Positions 44,931 through 53,982 of a stretch of 64,000 nt of DNA are shown piece after piece. Both the position numbers and the translations under genes were made by a program. Origin of the DNA: an uncultured Shimia sp. (lineage in GTDB: Bacteria > Pseudomonadota > Alphaproteobacteria > Rhodobacterales > Rhodobacteraceae); the NCBI RefSeq assembly GCF_947498095.1, contig NZ_CANMJE010000006.1, forward strand, positions 124,001 through 188,000. Reading direction: 5' to 3'. Each line of letters opens with the position of its first letter. The stretch's first letter is position 1. The notes beneath the pieces were generated by a model. That model had not been told where the DNA came from, did not search any database, and worked only from the letters and a program-made list of their open reading frames with translations.

Positions 44931-47222
44931 TCAATCGCCCGGCTTTGAGCCACCGCCACCCGGTGCCTGACCAGGGGGTTGCGCTGCTGCGGCCGCTGCG
45001 CCTGCGGCGGCAACTTGTGCCTGTTGCTCTTCGGTCATGTCTTCTTGATGTTCCATACCTGGGATCGCAACACGCACCTCGCGGCGGGCAAAGTCGATAC
45101 CAGCCTCTGCAAAGGCGGCTTTGATCTTGTTAAAGATCTCTTTGCGGATCATGAATTGCTTGCCGGGTTTGGCCATAAACTTACCGCGGATCACCATGCC
45201 CACATCGTCGATGTCAAAGACACCCTGCGACTTAAAGGGCTGCAGGAAGTCATCCTTGAACAGTTCATCCTCAAGCATTTCCTGACCGATCTTTTTAAAG
45301 ATCTTCTTGATCTGGTTGGGGTTGGTGTCAAACGGCACGGTGAACTTGAGCTTCATGATCACCCAGTCGCGGCTATAGTTGGTCAGCTGCGGGATTTCAC
45401 CATAGGGAATGGTGTGCACAGCGCCCCTGTGGTGGCGCAATTGCATAGACCGGATTGAGATTTTCTCAACCGCACCCATGGTGCCGGCGATCTCGACATA
45501 TTCCCCGACACGAAAGGCGTCATCGATCAGGAAGAACACGCCCGATACAACGTCGCTCACCAGTTTCTGGGCACCAAAGCCAATTGCCAGACCGGCAATA
45601 CCAGCACCGGCCAACAGCGGCGTGATGTCGACACCAAGGTTGCCAACTGCCAAGAGACCAAAGATGACGATGATTGTGGACCGCGCAGAGACCAGCGCGA
45701 GTGGCAAAACTGTCGACAAGCGCGACGCGCCCGCACCACCGATTTCGCCCGCATCTGCATCGTCCTGGCTCATGCCCATCGCGGTGTGCTCTGCCGCAAG
45801 GCGGCGGTTGATCCACAGCGATACAGCCTCGTAAGCGACGTAGCCCACGACACAGGTCATGCCAAAGCTAAAGAGGTTGTCGGCAATCCCGGCGCTTTCG
45901 CGGAGCAGCGACGACAGGCTGGCGTCCCATGCGCGCGCAATCAGCATCATAACGATGCCAAGTGCAATCACCCGGCCAATGCGAACATAGCTGCGTTTTG
46001 TAGCGCGATAGGCATCTTCTGCCACAGCACCCTCGCCAATCATCGGCGGGACGACGTGACGAACAATGCCCCGGATCGCCGTATCAATGACCGGCACTGC
46101 CAGCAGAACGAACATCGTATAATAATGCGCTCCGTGACCCAGCGGAGCCACCATATCTACGGCCGACAGGACACCGACCAGCACCCACGTACCAGCCGCG
46201 ACAAACATCGCGAAATAGGGGTAGTTCCACGAGACAGACTTGTCGAACCCGGTCACATCCGGATCAGATCCCAGCATAATGGCACGCAAGCCATCGCGCA
46301 CGGTCCAGGCCATGATTGCGATGTAGACGTAGACCGCACTGTCGAGCCAGAACGCGAGGCGTGTCTCTTCCATGCTGATCCCGGCGCGAACGTTAAAGGA
46401 GATTGCAAACAACGTGAAACCGCCCAAAAGCACGAGGCCAATCAGGTTCCGGTGCAGATATGACGCGGTGTGATTGTCGGCACTGACCAGTCGCAAGTCT
46501 TCGCGGCTTGGCGCCAAAAGAAAGCGCGACGCGGCGGCTGCCATGCGGGGCATCCAGATCAGATAGTTGACGAAAGGACCTGCAAAGGCCAGCTCTTCCG
46601 GGCTCAAAAGAATGCGACCCAGCACGCGGATCACAAAGAAGAACACGATCAGGCCAAAGATTTCTCGCAGGAAACGTCGGAACAGAAAGTTGATGGCACC
46701 GTACAGGCTGTCTTGGTCCTGATCGACCTCAAGCGTGCGGCGACGGGCCAGGATCATGCCAACAGCGCGTTCGGCGATGTAGCCAACGACCAGAACAAAC
46801 GCGATCAGCCCGAACAGCCTCAGAACACCCGTGGCGCCTCCGTAGGTGTCAGCAAAGACCTGAACGGCCACAGCCTGGCTCGCAAGGAGGTTTGGTAGTT
46901 TTTGAATAGCATCAAGGGGTCTGGAGATGAAACCGGTCCAGACAACCGCGAGACGTTCGCTGAGAGGGGTCGTGTCAACCTCTTGCTGGGCGGCCTCGGC
47001 CACGGCATCCAGCCTGTCCAGCAGCAGGGCGCGAACCTGATCATCGGACATGCGCGCCACCATGGCATCAATGGCCTCGGGGGTCATTTCCTCTGGGTTG
47101 ATCTGAATTTCTTCGGGGGCAGCCGTGCTGCCCGTGGACATGGGAACTTGTGCGGCGGCTGGCAGCGCCAAAATCGCGCCGAAAAGGGTGACCCAAAGGG
47201 CCCTTGAAAGAACTTTGAACAT
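44931..47222 (-). CDS. Large MscS-family mechanosensitive channel
   Basis: A 763-residue inner-membrane protein. Signal-like N-terminus (FKVLSRALWVTLFGAILALPAAAQ), a periplasmic region of about 100 residues, and about ten hydrophobic segments. A MscS core follows at about residues 500-720: GLAIGFGAQKLVSDVVSGVFFLIDDAFRVGEYVEI is the pore helix and gate, then the beta domain (GTMGAVEKISIRSMQLRHH, IPYGEIPQLTNYSRDW). The tail is Gln/Ala/Pro/Gly-rich. Length and extra helices resemble YbdG/MscM-type or DUF3772-like large members, which ease turgor on osmotic downshock. ATG 47222 has GAGG before it; a GTG at 47237 is an alternative. Confidence 0.9.
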   Translation of the reverse strand: MFKVLSRALWVTLFGAILALPAAAQVPMSTGSTAAPEEIQINPEEMTPEAIDAMVARMSDDQVRALLLDRLDAVAEAAQQEVDTTPLSERLAVVWTGFISRPLDAIQKLPNLLASQAVAVQVFADTYGGATGVLRLFGLIAFVLVVGYIAERAVGMILARRRTLEVDQDQDSLYGAINFLFRRFLREIFGLIVFFFVIRVLGRILLSPEELAFAGPFVNYLIWMPRMAAAASRFLLAPSREDLRLVSADNHTASYLHRNLIGLVLLGGFTLFAISFNVRAGISMEETRLAFWLDSAVYVYIAIMAWTVRDGLRAIMLGSDPDVTGFDKSVSWNYPYFAMFVAAGTWVLVGVLSAVDMVAPLGHGAHYYTMFVLLAVPVIDTAIRGIVRHVVPPMIGEGAVAEDAYRATKRSYVRIGRVIALGIVMMLIARAWDASLSSLLRESAGIADNLFSFGMTCVVGYVAYEAVSLWINRRLAAEHTAMGMSQDDADAGEIGGAGASRLSTVLPLALVSARSTIIVIFGLLAVGNLGVDITPLLAGAGIAGLAIGFGAQKLVSDVVSGVFFLIDDAFRVGEYVEIAGTMGAVEKISIRSMQLRHHRGAVHTIPYGEIPQLTNYSRDWVIMKLKFTVPFDTNPNQIKKIFKKIGQEMLEDELFKDDFLQPFKSQGVFDIDDVGMVIRGKFMAKPGKQFMIRKEIFNKIKAAFAEAGIDFARREVRVAIPGMEHQEDMTEEQQAQVAAAGAAAAAAQPPGQAPGGGGSKPGD

Positions 47223-47333
47223 GAAAGCCTCGATCACTATGCTAATTGTTCACCAGATTAGCATGACGCGTCCGATATGCACCTTCTTTGTTCACTCTCT
47301 ATATGGATTGCTTGATGGAATTGGCTTTGGCCC

Positions 47334-47501
47334 AAAAAAAAGGCCGAGCAATAAGCTCGGCCGAAGTCCAACAGGGAGGTGAAGACGCTGCACAAATGTG
47401 CAACTGGTGTCTTCAAGAGATGAATTAGGCATCAGTTTTGAATCGTTCAAGTGAAACAATGCCGCACCTGCAGCATTGCCGCTATGCACCCAATGCATAG
47501 C
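47334..47501 (-). ncRNA. Structured 3 prime UTR or small-RNA candidate with exposed CCUCCC
   Basis: Read on the minus strand from the LysR stop, several hairpins follow in order. First, GCTATGCA/TGCATAGC (eight bases, 47501-47481). Second, CAATGC/GCATTG (47478-47457). Third, a small TTGAA/TTCAA stem (47450-47438). Fourth, a two-part stem, GAAGAC/GTCTTC enclosing TGCACA/TGTGCA (47414-47381). Then comes an unpaired ACCTCCCTGT (47380-47371). Last is a perfect terminator stem GGCCGAGC/GCTCGGCC (47362-47342) with an eight-T tract (47341-47334). Stem-loop, single-stranded anti-Shine-Dalgarno run, terminator is the layout of known alphaproteobacterial CU-rich sRNAs. A start point is not identified; it may be processed from the LysR transcript. 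Confidence 0.55.
47342..47362 (-). terminator. Strong Rho-independent terminator after lysR / candidate sRNA
   Basis: An eight-base perfect GC stem with an AATAA (plus-strand) loop and eight consecutive Ts on the minus strand (47341-47334). It ends the LysR transcript and any RNA made from the region behind it. Confidence 0.9.
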
Positions 47502-48407
47502 TTATAGATTTCCCAATTCTCTCAACTGCTTGCGGTGTGTAATAATCTCTTCCTGAACAAAGTCCCGAAAGGCCGCAATCCTCTTGGATTGGCGCAATTC
47601 CTCTGGGTAGGCGAGAAAAACAGGCACTTCACCCGAATCTACCTCAGGCAGAATTCGGACCAATTGCGGGAAATCCTGAGTGACATAGTCCGGCAAGACG
47701 CCAATTCCGAGATTGTGCAAAACTGCCTGCAGAACCCCGAAATAGTTGTTCACATATAGAACTGACGGGATTTCATTGCTCAGAAGCTGCTGTACGAGGC
47801 TGGCGCCGGCACCAACCTGGAACGAGTTGATGTTTTGACAGATCAGCCGGTGCGCGGCGAGGTCAGACATGGTTTCTGCTCCGCCATGTTGTTCGATGTA
47901 CTCCGGCGTCGCATAAAGCCGCATGTGCACGCTCATCAACCGTTTGCGGATCAGATCAGCTTGTGACGGCTCTTTCATCCGAATGGCGACATCGGCTTCG
48001 CGCATCGGCAGGTCCAGCACGCGTTCCTCCAGCATCAGATCGATGTTGAGGTCCGGGTATTTCTCGTAAAGTTTCGGCAGCCGCGGGGCCAGCCAGAGAG
48101 TGCCAAAGCCGATTGTGGTCGTGACCCGCAATTCACCAAACACTTCTTCTTCACTGTCTCGAATGCGCGCGGCAGCGGCGTCCAGCCGTTTGGTCATGGA
48201 TTTGGTGGCGTCAAACAGCAGCTCACCCTGTTCGGTTAGAATCAGTCCCCGTGCATGACGGTGAAACAGGGTGGCATTCAGGCTCTCTTCGAGGGCGCGA
48301 ACCTGTCGAGATACCGCAGATTGTGACAAATGTAGCGTGTCGCCGGCATGTGTCAGGCTCCCGGCGTCGGCCACCGCGTGAAAGATTCTGAGCTTGTCCC
48401 AATCCAT
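47502..48407 (-). CDS. LysR family transcriptional regulator, divergent from indolepyruvate oxidoreductase
   Basis: A 301-residue regulator. Helix-turn-helix at about residues 3-60 (WDKLRIFHAVADAGSLTHAGDTLHLSQSAVSRQVRALEESL), then an effector-binding domain (GELRVTTTIGFGTLWLAPRLPKLYEKYPD onward). It is divergent from the indolepyruvate ferredoxin oxidoreductase gene across 171 bases that contain a perfect 23-base palindrome. The downstream side holds the hairpin series and a strong terminator. Control of the oxidoreductase gene is likely but not shown. Confidence 0.92.
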   Translation of the reverse strand: MDWDKLRIFHAVADAGSLTHAGDTLHLSQSAVSRQVRALEESLNATLFHRHARGLILTEQGELLFDATKSMTKRLDAAAARIRDSEEEVFGELRVTTTIGFGTLWLAPRLPKLYEKYPDLNIDLMLEERVLDLPMREADVAIRMKEPSQADLIRKRLMSVHMRLYATPEYIEQHGGAETMSDLAAHRLICQNINSFQVGAGASLVQQLLSNEIPSVLYVNNYFGVLQAVLHNLGIGVLPDYVTQDFPQLVRILPEVDSGEVPVFLAYPEELRQSKRIAAFRDFVQEEIITHRKQLRELGNL

Positions 48408-48507
48408 ATTCGCAACTTTCGTTATCCTTTCCTTTGTCTAGGCGAAACAGAGCGAAAACAAAACAGCCGTTGGCGATGTAACGCGACGGGATCACAGAAT
48501 TTTGTTG

Positions 48508-48530
48508 TTAGGTCATAATTTATGACCTAA
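48508..48530. promoter_or_regulatory. Perfect 23-base palindrome before the indolepyruvate oxidoreductase gene
   Basis: TTAGGTCATAA and its exact complement TTATGACCTAA face each other around a single T. It is centred 60 bases before the oxidoreductase ATG (48579) and 112 bases before the divergent LysR start. The core TCATAATTTATGA also fits the T-N11-A pattern of LysR sites. Likely an operator. Confidence 0.7.
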
Positions 48531-48578
48531 AATCAGCCTATATTGAAATTGAGAAAATCAGACGAGGGGAGGCGTTGG

Positions 48579-51500
48579 ATGAGTATCCAGAAAGTGTCGC
48601 TGAATGACCGGTTCGACTTGGACAAGCATCATGTGCTGCTGAATGGCACACAGGCGCTGGTTCGGCTCATGCTGATGCAAAAGGTCCGTGATGCCGCCGC
48701 TGGCCTGAACACGGCAGGGTATGTCACCGGCTATCGCGGATCACCTCTTGGGGCGGTCGACAGCCAGATGATGCGCGCCGAGCGGGAGCTGAAGGCCCAT
48801 GACATCCTGTTCCAGTCCGGTCTGAACGAAGACCTTGCGGCCACAGCCCTATGGGGCGCCCAACAAGCTGAGTTGCGCGGCGAAGGCACCCATGATGGTG
48901 TTTTTGGCCTCTGGTACGGCAAAGGCCCTGGCGTGGATCGCACCGGAGACGTGATGCGGCATGCCAATATGGCCGGCACATCGGTCAATGGTGGCGTCCT
49001 GATGGCGATGGGGGACGATCACACGGGCGAAAGCTCAACCGTGCTGCACCAATCGGAATGGGCGTTGGTGGATGCCTATATGCCCATCGTTTCTCCTGCG
49101 GGTGTGCAGGAAGTCATGGATTACGGCCTCTACGGCATCGCCTTGTCGCGGTTTGCGGGCGTCTGGGTTGGTCTCAAGACCATGAAAGACACGATCGAGG
49201 CGACCTCGGTGGTGAATGGGGATCCGCATCGCCTGTCCTTTGTCACGCCAGAGTTCGAGATGCCCGAGGGTGGCTTGAACATCCGTTTGGTCGACACGCC
49301 GCATGCCCAAGAGGCGCGGATGATTGACTATAAACGCTTTGCTGCCGAGGCGTTTTCGCGCGCAAACAAGATGGACAAACGCGTTTGGGGGCAGCCCGGT
49401 GCCAAGATCGGTTTTGTCGCTGCGGGCAAGAACTGGCTTGATCTGGAACATGCGCTGGCACTTTTGGGTGTAGATCAGGACGAAGCAGAACGCCTTGGCA
49501 TCACGACCTACAAGATCGGGCAGACGTTCCCCTTGGATATGCAAGGTTTCAACGATTGGGCCGAGGGCCTTGATCTTATTGTGATCGTTGAGGAAAAACG
49601 AAAACTCATTGAAGTGCAGGTCAAAGAGGCGATCTTTGACGACCGGCAGGGACGCCGGGTTTACGGCTGGCACAAGGGCGGTGGCGCCGGGTCCATGCAC
49701 GGACCGGAACTCTTCCCGACCCGAGGCGCGCTTGACCCGATCATGATTGCCGAGAAACTGGGCGAGATCCTGATTGAAGAGGGGCGCGGCACGGATGCGG
49801 TTAAGGCTGGCATGCAGGCTCTGGATGATGCGCAACGCGCCGACAACGCAGAGGATATCGCCGCCCGCATTCCCTATTTCTGCTCGGGCTGTCCGCACAA
49901 CTCGTCGACCAAACTGCCTGATGGCAGCCGCGCTTATGCCGGCATCGGCTGTCATTACATGGTGCAGTGGATGGACCGCGAAACCACTGGCTTTACTCAT
50001 ATGGGCGGCGAGGGCGCCAATTGGATCGGTGAAGCGCCGTTCTCAACCCGCGACCACGTGTTCCAGAACCTCGGCGATGGCACGTATAACCACTCGGGCG
50101 TGCAGGCGATCCGTGCAGCACTCGCAGCGGGTACCAACATCACCTACAAGATCCTGTTCAATGACGCCGTTGCGATGACCGGTGGTCAAGCCAATGATGG
50201 CGATCTCAACCCGCAACGCATTGCCTCTGAAGTGATGGCGATGGGCGTTGAAAATCTGGCCGTGGTTTATGACGACAAAGAAGACTTGGACAAGAACGGT
50301 TTCCCACAAGGGGTGGCGTTCCACGAACGTGAATATCTTATGTCCGTTCAAAAAGACTTTAGCGAAATCAAAGGTGTGTCTGTCATTGTTTATGTCCAGA
50401 CCTGCGCCGCTGAGAAGCGCCGGCGCCGCAAGCGTGGGCTGTTTCCTGACCTGGACAAGCGGGTCTTCATCAACACCGATATTTGCGAAGGTTGCGGCGA
50501 TTGCGGCGTACAGTCGAACTGTATTTCGATTGAACCGGTCGAGACCGAGCTGGGCCGCAAACGGGCGATAAACCAGTCGTCTTGCAATAAGGACTTCTCT
50601 TGTGTGAACGGGTTCTGCCCGTCGTTCGTTACAGTCGAGGGCGGCACGATCCGCAAGGAGGCCACCGCCGATCTGGACCTGCCCGACATGCCGGAACCTG
50701 AGATCAAACCAATCGTCGGCACGCACAATGTGGTCATCACCGGGGTGGGTGGCACAGGTGTTGTGACCATCGGCGCGGTTCTGGCACAGGCTGCTCAGAT
50801 CGACGGCAAGGCTGCGGGCATGATGGAGATGGCAGGCCTCGCCCAAAAGGGCGGCGCAGTGCACATCCATTGCCGTCTGGCCGAAACCCCCGAAGACATC
50901 AGCGCGATCCGCGTGGCGACCGGCGAAGCTGACGCATTGATCGGCGGTGATCTGGTGGTGAGTGCTGGTGCCAAGACCCTTGGCCTGACCTCTACCGGAC
51001 GCACTGGCGCGGTGGTCAACAGCCACGAGATCATCACCGGAGACTTTACCCAAGACATAGAATTCAAGTTGCCAACCAGTCGCTTAGAGGTCGCTCTTGA
51101 GGCGCGCCTGCGGGATGGTTTGGCGCTGTTTGATGCCTCTGAGCTGGCGCGCATCGCCTTGGGAGATTCGATCTTTTCCAACATGATGATCTTCGGCGCG
51201 GCCTGGCAAAAGGGTCTGGTCCCTGTCAGCCTCGCCGCCATCCAGCAGGCCATTGAGGTGAATGGGGCCGCGGTGGCCCGCAACCTTCGAGCGTTTGAGA
51301 TCGGACGCTGGGCCGTGTTGTTCCCCGAAGACGCGAACAAGCTGTTGACCCCGAACGTGGTTGATATGCCCAAGTCACTGGACGAGCGCATCGCGTTCCG
51401 CGTTGACCATCTGGTGAAGTATCAGGGCAAGGGATTGGCCAAAAAGTACCGCAAGCTGGTCGATCAGGCACAGGATGAAAAGCTGAGAGAGGCCATCGCG

Positions 51501-51998
51501 CTCGGATACCATAAGCTGTTGGCCTACAAGGACGAATACGAGGTCGCACGCCTGCATCTTGAAAGCCGCGACAAGGCTGCCGAGGTGTTTGAAGGCGACT
51601 TTACCATGACCTATCACCTTGCACCGCCGATGTTGACCTCAGAAGGGCCCAACGGACGCCCCCGCAAGAAAGAGTACGGCCAGGGTATGGACCGTTGGTT
51701 CCGCCTGCTGGCGCGCATGAAGTCCTTGCGCGGCACACCGTTGGATATCTTTGGCCGCACCGCAGAGCGCAAGATGGAGCGTGCCCTGATCGCGCAATAT
51801 GAGGCTGACATGGCCAACATCCTGCGCGATCACGCTGTGCAAGCGTCCGATGCCGCGATTGCACTGGCGGAACTGCCCCTGCAAATCCGGGGATTTGGCC
51901 CGGTTAAGCAGGAGAACGAAGCCAAAGCCGCGAAACGGCGCGAAGAATGCCTGGCCGCGCTTCGCAACGGCGACACGCCTGCCAAGGCTGCGGAATAG
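48579..51998 (+). CDS. Indolepyruvate ferredoxin oxidoreductase, single-chain fused form
   Basis: Oxidatively decarboxylates aryl- or branched 2-oxoacids to acyl-CoA with ferredoxin as acceptor, in amino-acid breakdown. At 1139 residues it joins the usual subunits. The pyrimidine-binding part comes first (GYRGSPLGAVDSQMM, about 50-65). A CSGCPHNSS segment and a thiamine diphosphate part follow (GEGANWIGEAPFS, LGDGTYNHSGVQAIRAAL, MTGGQANDGDLNPQ). A ferredoxin-type cluster site is at ICEGCGDCGVQSNC (about 640). The gamma-type domain is at VVITGVGGTGVVTIGAVLAQAA (about 720). ATG 48579 has GGGAGG before it. The long fused type is common in alphaproteobacteria. Confidence 0.93.
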   Translation: MSIQKVSLNDRFDLDKHHVLLNGTQALVRLMLMQKVRDAAAGLNTAGYVTGYRGSPLGAVDSQMMRAERELKAHDILFQSGLNEDLAATALWGAQQAELRGEGTHDGVFGLWYGKGPGVDRTGDVMRHANMAGTSVNGGVLMAMGDDHTGESSTVLHQSEWALVDAYMPIVSPAGVQEVMDYGLYGIALSRFAGVWVGLKTMKDTIEATSVVNGDPHRLSFVTPEFEMPEGGLNIRLVDTPHAQEARMIDYKRFAAEAFSRANKMDKRVWGQPGAKIGFVAAGKNWLDLEHALALLGVDQDEAERLGITTYKIGQTFPLDMQGFNDWAEGLDLIVIVEEKRKLIEVQVKEAIFDDRQGRRVYGWHKGGGAGSMHGPELFPTRGALDPIMIAEKLGEILIEEGRGTDAVKAGMQALDDAQRADNAEDIAARIPYFCSGCPHNSSTKLPDGSRAYAGIGCHYMVQWMDRETTGFTHMGGEGANWIGEAPFSTRDHVFQNLGDGTYNHSGVQAIRAALAAGTNITYKILFNDAVAMTGGQANDGDLNPQRIASEVMAMGVENLAVVYDDKEDLDKNGFPQGVAFHEREYLMSVQKDFSEIKGVSVIVYVQTCAAEKRRRRKRGLFPDLDKRVFINTDICEGCGDCGVQSNCISIEPVETELGRKRAINQSSCNKDFSCVNGFCPSFVTVEGGTIRKEATADLDLPDMPEPEIKPIVGTHNVVITGVGGTGVVTIGAVLAQAAQIDGKAAGMMEMAGLAQKGGAVHIHCRLAETPEDISAIRVATGEADALIGGDLVVSAGAKTLGLTSTGRTGAVVNSHEIITGDFTQDIEFKLPTSRLEVALEARLRDGLALFDASELARIALGDSIFSNMMIFGAAWQKGLVPVSLAAIQQAIEVNGAAVARNLRAFEIGRWAVLFPEDANKLLTPNVVDMPKSLDERIAFRVDHLVKYQGKGLAKKYRKLVDQAQDEKLREAIALGYHKLLAYKDEYEVARLHLESRDKAAEVFEGDFTMTYHLAPPMLTSEGPNGRPRKKEYGQGMDRWFRLLARMKSLRGTPLDIFGRTAERKMERALIAQYEADMANILRDHAVQASDAAIALAELPLQIRGFGPVKQENEAKAAKRREECLAALRNGDTPAKAAE

Positions 51999-52041
51999 CC
52001 TGTCTTGTAACGGAATTGTCACAGCGGCATTTTAGTATCTT

Positions 52042-52079
52042 CTCAGGCGCAGGGTTCCTTTCTATACCCCGCGCCTGAG
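52042..52079 (+). promoter_or_regulatory. Long hairpin directly before the acyltransferase ribosome site
   Basis: CTCAGGCGCAGGG pairs with CCCCGCGCCTGAG over 13 positions with one mismatch and a 12-base loop. It ends two bases before the AAGGA used by the gene starting at 52095. It could be a terminator of the upstream gene without a T-tract, or a leader structure that affects translation. Confidence 0.5.
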
Positions 52080-52094
52080 AAAGGATCTGGTTTG

Positions 52095-52973
52095 ATGACC
52101 CAGCACAGCGATGTCACACGCGAAATCAGCTATGCCCATTCCGCCGAAACGCGGGGCGGCCGCACGGTTATTCGCCTGTTGGAAAACGCCACCGGGCGGC
52201 TTGGGCTGATCAAACGGGCCGAAGGCTATGAACATGAGGTCGCCGACGGTCGTGATTTCTGGCGCGTGATGATGGAGCGTTACGGTCTCAGCCTTAAGGT
52301 CATCAGCGGCTCGCTCGACAACATTCCGGCAACCGGTCCATTGTTGATGGTCGCGAACCATCCCTTTGGCATTCTCGACGGCATGATGCTGGGACACATG
52401 TTAAGCGAGGTGCGCGGGGATTTCCGCATTCTGGCCAACAACGTTTTTCAAAAGGCCGAGGAACTGAACCGGATCGTCCTGCCGATTTCATTCGACAATG
52501 ATAAAGAGGCGGTCAGGCTGAACCTGCAAACGCGCAAAGTGGCGCTGGACTATCTGGGGCAGGGTGGTGCGATTGGCATCTTTCCTGGCGGCACGGTCAG
52601 CACGGCGGCCAAACCCTTTGGTCGCCCGCTTGATCCCGGTTGGCGCAGCTTTACCGCGCGTATGATTTCAAAGTCGAACGCCCAGGTGGTGCCGGTTTAC
52701 TTTGAGGGCCACACCAGCCGTCTGTTTCAGGTCGCGAGCCATCTGCACAACACGTTGCGGCTGGGGCTGTTGATCAAAGAGTTTGGAAAACGGGTGGACG
52801 AACCTGTCGAAGTGGCCATTGGCAAGCCCATTCCCGCTGCGGATTTGCAAGCATTCTCAGGCGATTCCAAAGGTCTCATGGACTTCTTGCGACAACGAAC
52901 TTATGAGTTGTCCCCAAGACCTGTGCCAGCCAATGGCTATGGGTTTGAATTTGAAGAAAAGCACCGGGCCTAA
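52095..52973 (+). CDS. Lysophospholipid acyltransferase family protein
   Basis: A 292-residue acyltransferase of the PlsC-like superfamily. The active-site region [13 protein letters not shown] (about residues 89-101) has His and Asp five residues apart, as in the NHPxGxxDG variant of the HX4D motif. [11 protein letters not shown] (about 158-168) is the second conserved block. No clear membrane helix is seen, so it is probably peripheral. Related proteins acylate lysophospholipids or lyso-ornithine lipid, and the acceptor is not fixed here. The ATG at 52095 has AAGGA ten bases earlier. 41 bases before murI. Confidence 0.88.
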   Translation: MTQHSDVTREISYAHSAETRGGRTVIRLLENATGRLGLIKRAEGYEHEVADGRDFWRVMMERYGLSLKVISGSLDNIPATGPLLMVANHPFGILDGMMLGHMLSEVRGDFRILANNVFQKAEELNRIVLPISFDNDKEAVRLNLQTRKVALDYLGQGGAIGIFPGGTVSTAAKPFGRPLDPGWRSFTARMISKSNAQVVPVYFEGHTSRLFQVASHLHNTLRLGLLIKEFGKRVDEPVEVAIGKPIPAADLQAFSGDSKGLMDFLRQRTYELSPRPVPANGYGFEFEEKHRA

Positions 52974-53014
52974 GGCCCACGACAGCACCGGGTTTCTGGC
53001 CCAAGGCGGCGAAG

Positions 53015-53827
53015 ATGGCAGTAGGAATTTTTGACAGTGGTTTGGGCGGACTGACCGTTCTGGACGCGGTGACCCGGCGGTTGCCAGATGTGCCATTTGT
53101 GTATTTCGGCGACAATGCGAACGCGCCTTATGGGGTGCGGGATGCGGATGACGTCTACAGCCTGACCACGGCCGCTGTTGAGCGGATGTGGGATGCGGGT
53201 TGTGATCTGATTATTCTCGCCTGCAACACCGCCAGTGCCGCGGCCTTGCGGCGGATGCAGGAAAGCTGGATCCCCAGCGACAAGCGTGTGCTTGGCGTCT
53301 TTGTGCCTTTGATAGAATCCCTGACCGAGCGCAGCTGGGGTGATAACTCGCCACCACGCGAGGTCGAAGTGAAACACGTGGCCCTGTTCGCCACGCCTGC
53401 TACCGTGGCCAGCCGGGCATTCCAGCGCGAATTGGCGTTCCGTGCGATTGGCGTGGATGTCGAGGCACAGGCCTGTGGCGGTGTTGTGGATGCCATCGAA
53501 GACGGCGATCTCATTCTGGCCGAGGCGCTGGTTCGCTCGCATGTCGATGCGCTGAAACGTAAGATGCCCGATCCGCAGGCCGCCATTTTGGGCTGCACAC
53601 ACTACCCATTGATGCACGATGCGTTTCAGGCGGCCCTTGGCGAGGACGTCAAAGTCTATTCGCAGGCCAATCTCGTGGCCGAGTCGCTTGCGGACTACCT
53701 GCAGCGCCACCCGGCGATGGTCGGTGAAGGGAGCGAATCGATGTTCCTGACCACGGGTGATGCGGGTCGTGTGTCCGACCGCGCGACACAGTTCCTCCGA
53801 CGAAAGATCACCTTTCAGTCGGCGTGA
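53015..53827 (+). CDS. murI: Glutamate racemase
   Basis: Makes D-glutamate for peptidoglycan. The 270 residues match the family. The two catalytic cysteines are present: [12 protein letters not shown] near residue 71 and [11 protein letters not shown] near 194. The opening [16 protein letters not shown] and [11 protein letters not shown] are the substrate-binding segments. Cofactor-independent. Runs on from the acyltransferase gene; the argC gene follows 155 bases later after an inverted repeat. Confidence 0.95.
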   Translation: MAVGIFDSGLGGLTVLDAVTRRLPDVPFVYFGDNANAPYGVRDADDVYSLTTAAVERMWDAGCDLIILACNTASAAALRRMQESWIPSDKRVLGVFVPLIESLTERSWGDNSPPREVEVKHVALFATPATVASRAFQRELAFRAIGVDVEAQACGGVVDAIEDGDLILAEALVRSHVDALKRKMPDPQAAILGCTHYPLMHDAFQAALGEDVKVYSQANLVAESLADYLQRHPAMVGEGSESMFLTTGDAGRVSDRATQFLRRKITFQSA

Positions 53828-53865
53828 CATTCACGCCCCTCGCAATTTCATGAATCAAAGATTAA

Positions 53866-53895
53866 GTTCCGCAGCGATCAAAAGTGGTGCGGAAC
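53866..53895. repeat. Inverted repeat between murI and argC
   Basis: GTTCCGCA and TGCGGAAC form a perfect eight-base inverted repeat around a 14-base loop, 88 bases before the argC start. It has no T-tract. It may be an operator or a transcript-end structure. Confidence 0.45.
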
Positions 53896-53982
53896 TGCGT
53901 CAAATCACACGAATGACCCGTTTATGGGTTAACGCAAATGTACAAAACTTCTGTACAAAACGGACAAAAGGGGTCCTGAGAA

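Noticed and set aside
47292-47498. A 68-codon minus-strand open frame behind the lysR gene
   Set aside because: It reads through all the hairpins and the terminator, has no ribosome site and no recognisable domain. The region is better explained as structured RNA.
49035-50000. A 321-codon minus-strand open frame
   Set aside because: It lies antisense inside the indolepyruvate oxidoreductase gene, with no family resemblance and low-complexity charged sequence.
52970-53830. A 286-codon minus-strand open frame
   Set aside because: It mirrors murI, whose two catalytic cysteine motifs are plain on the other strand.
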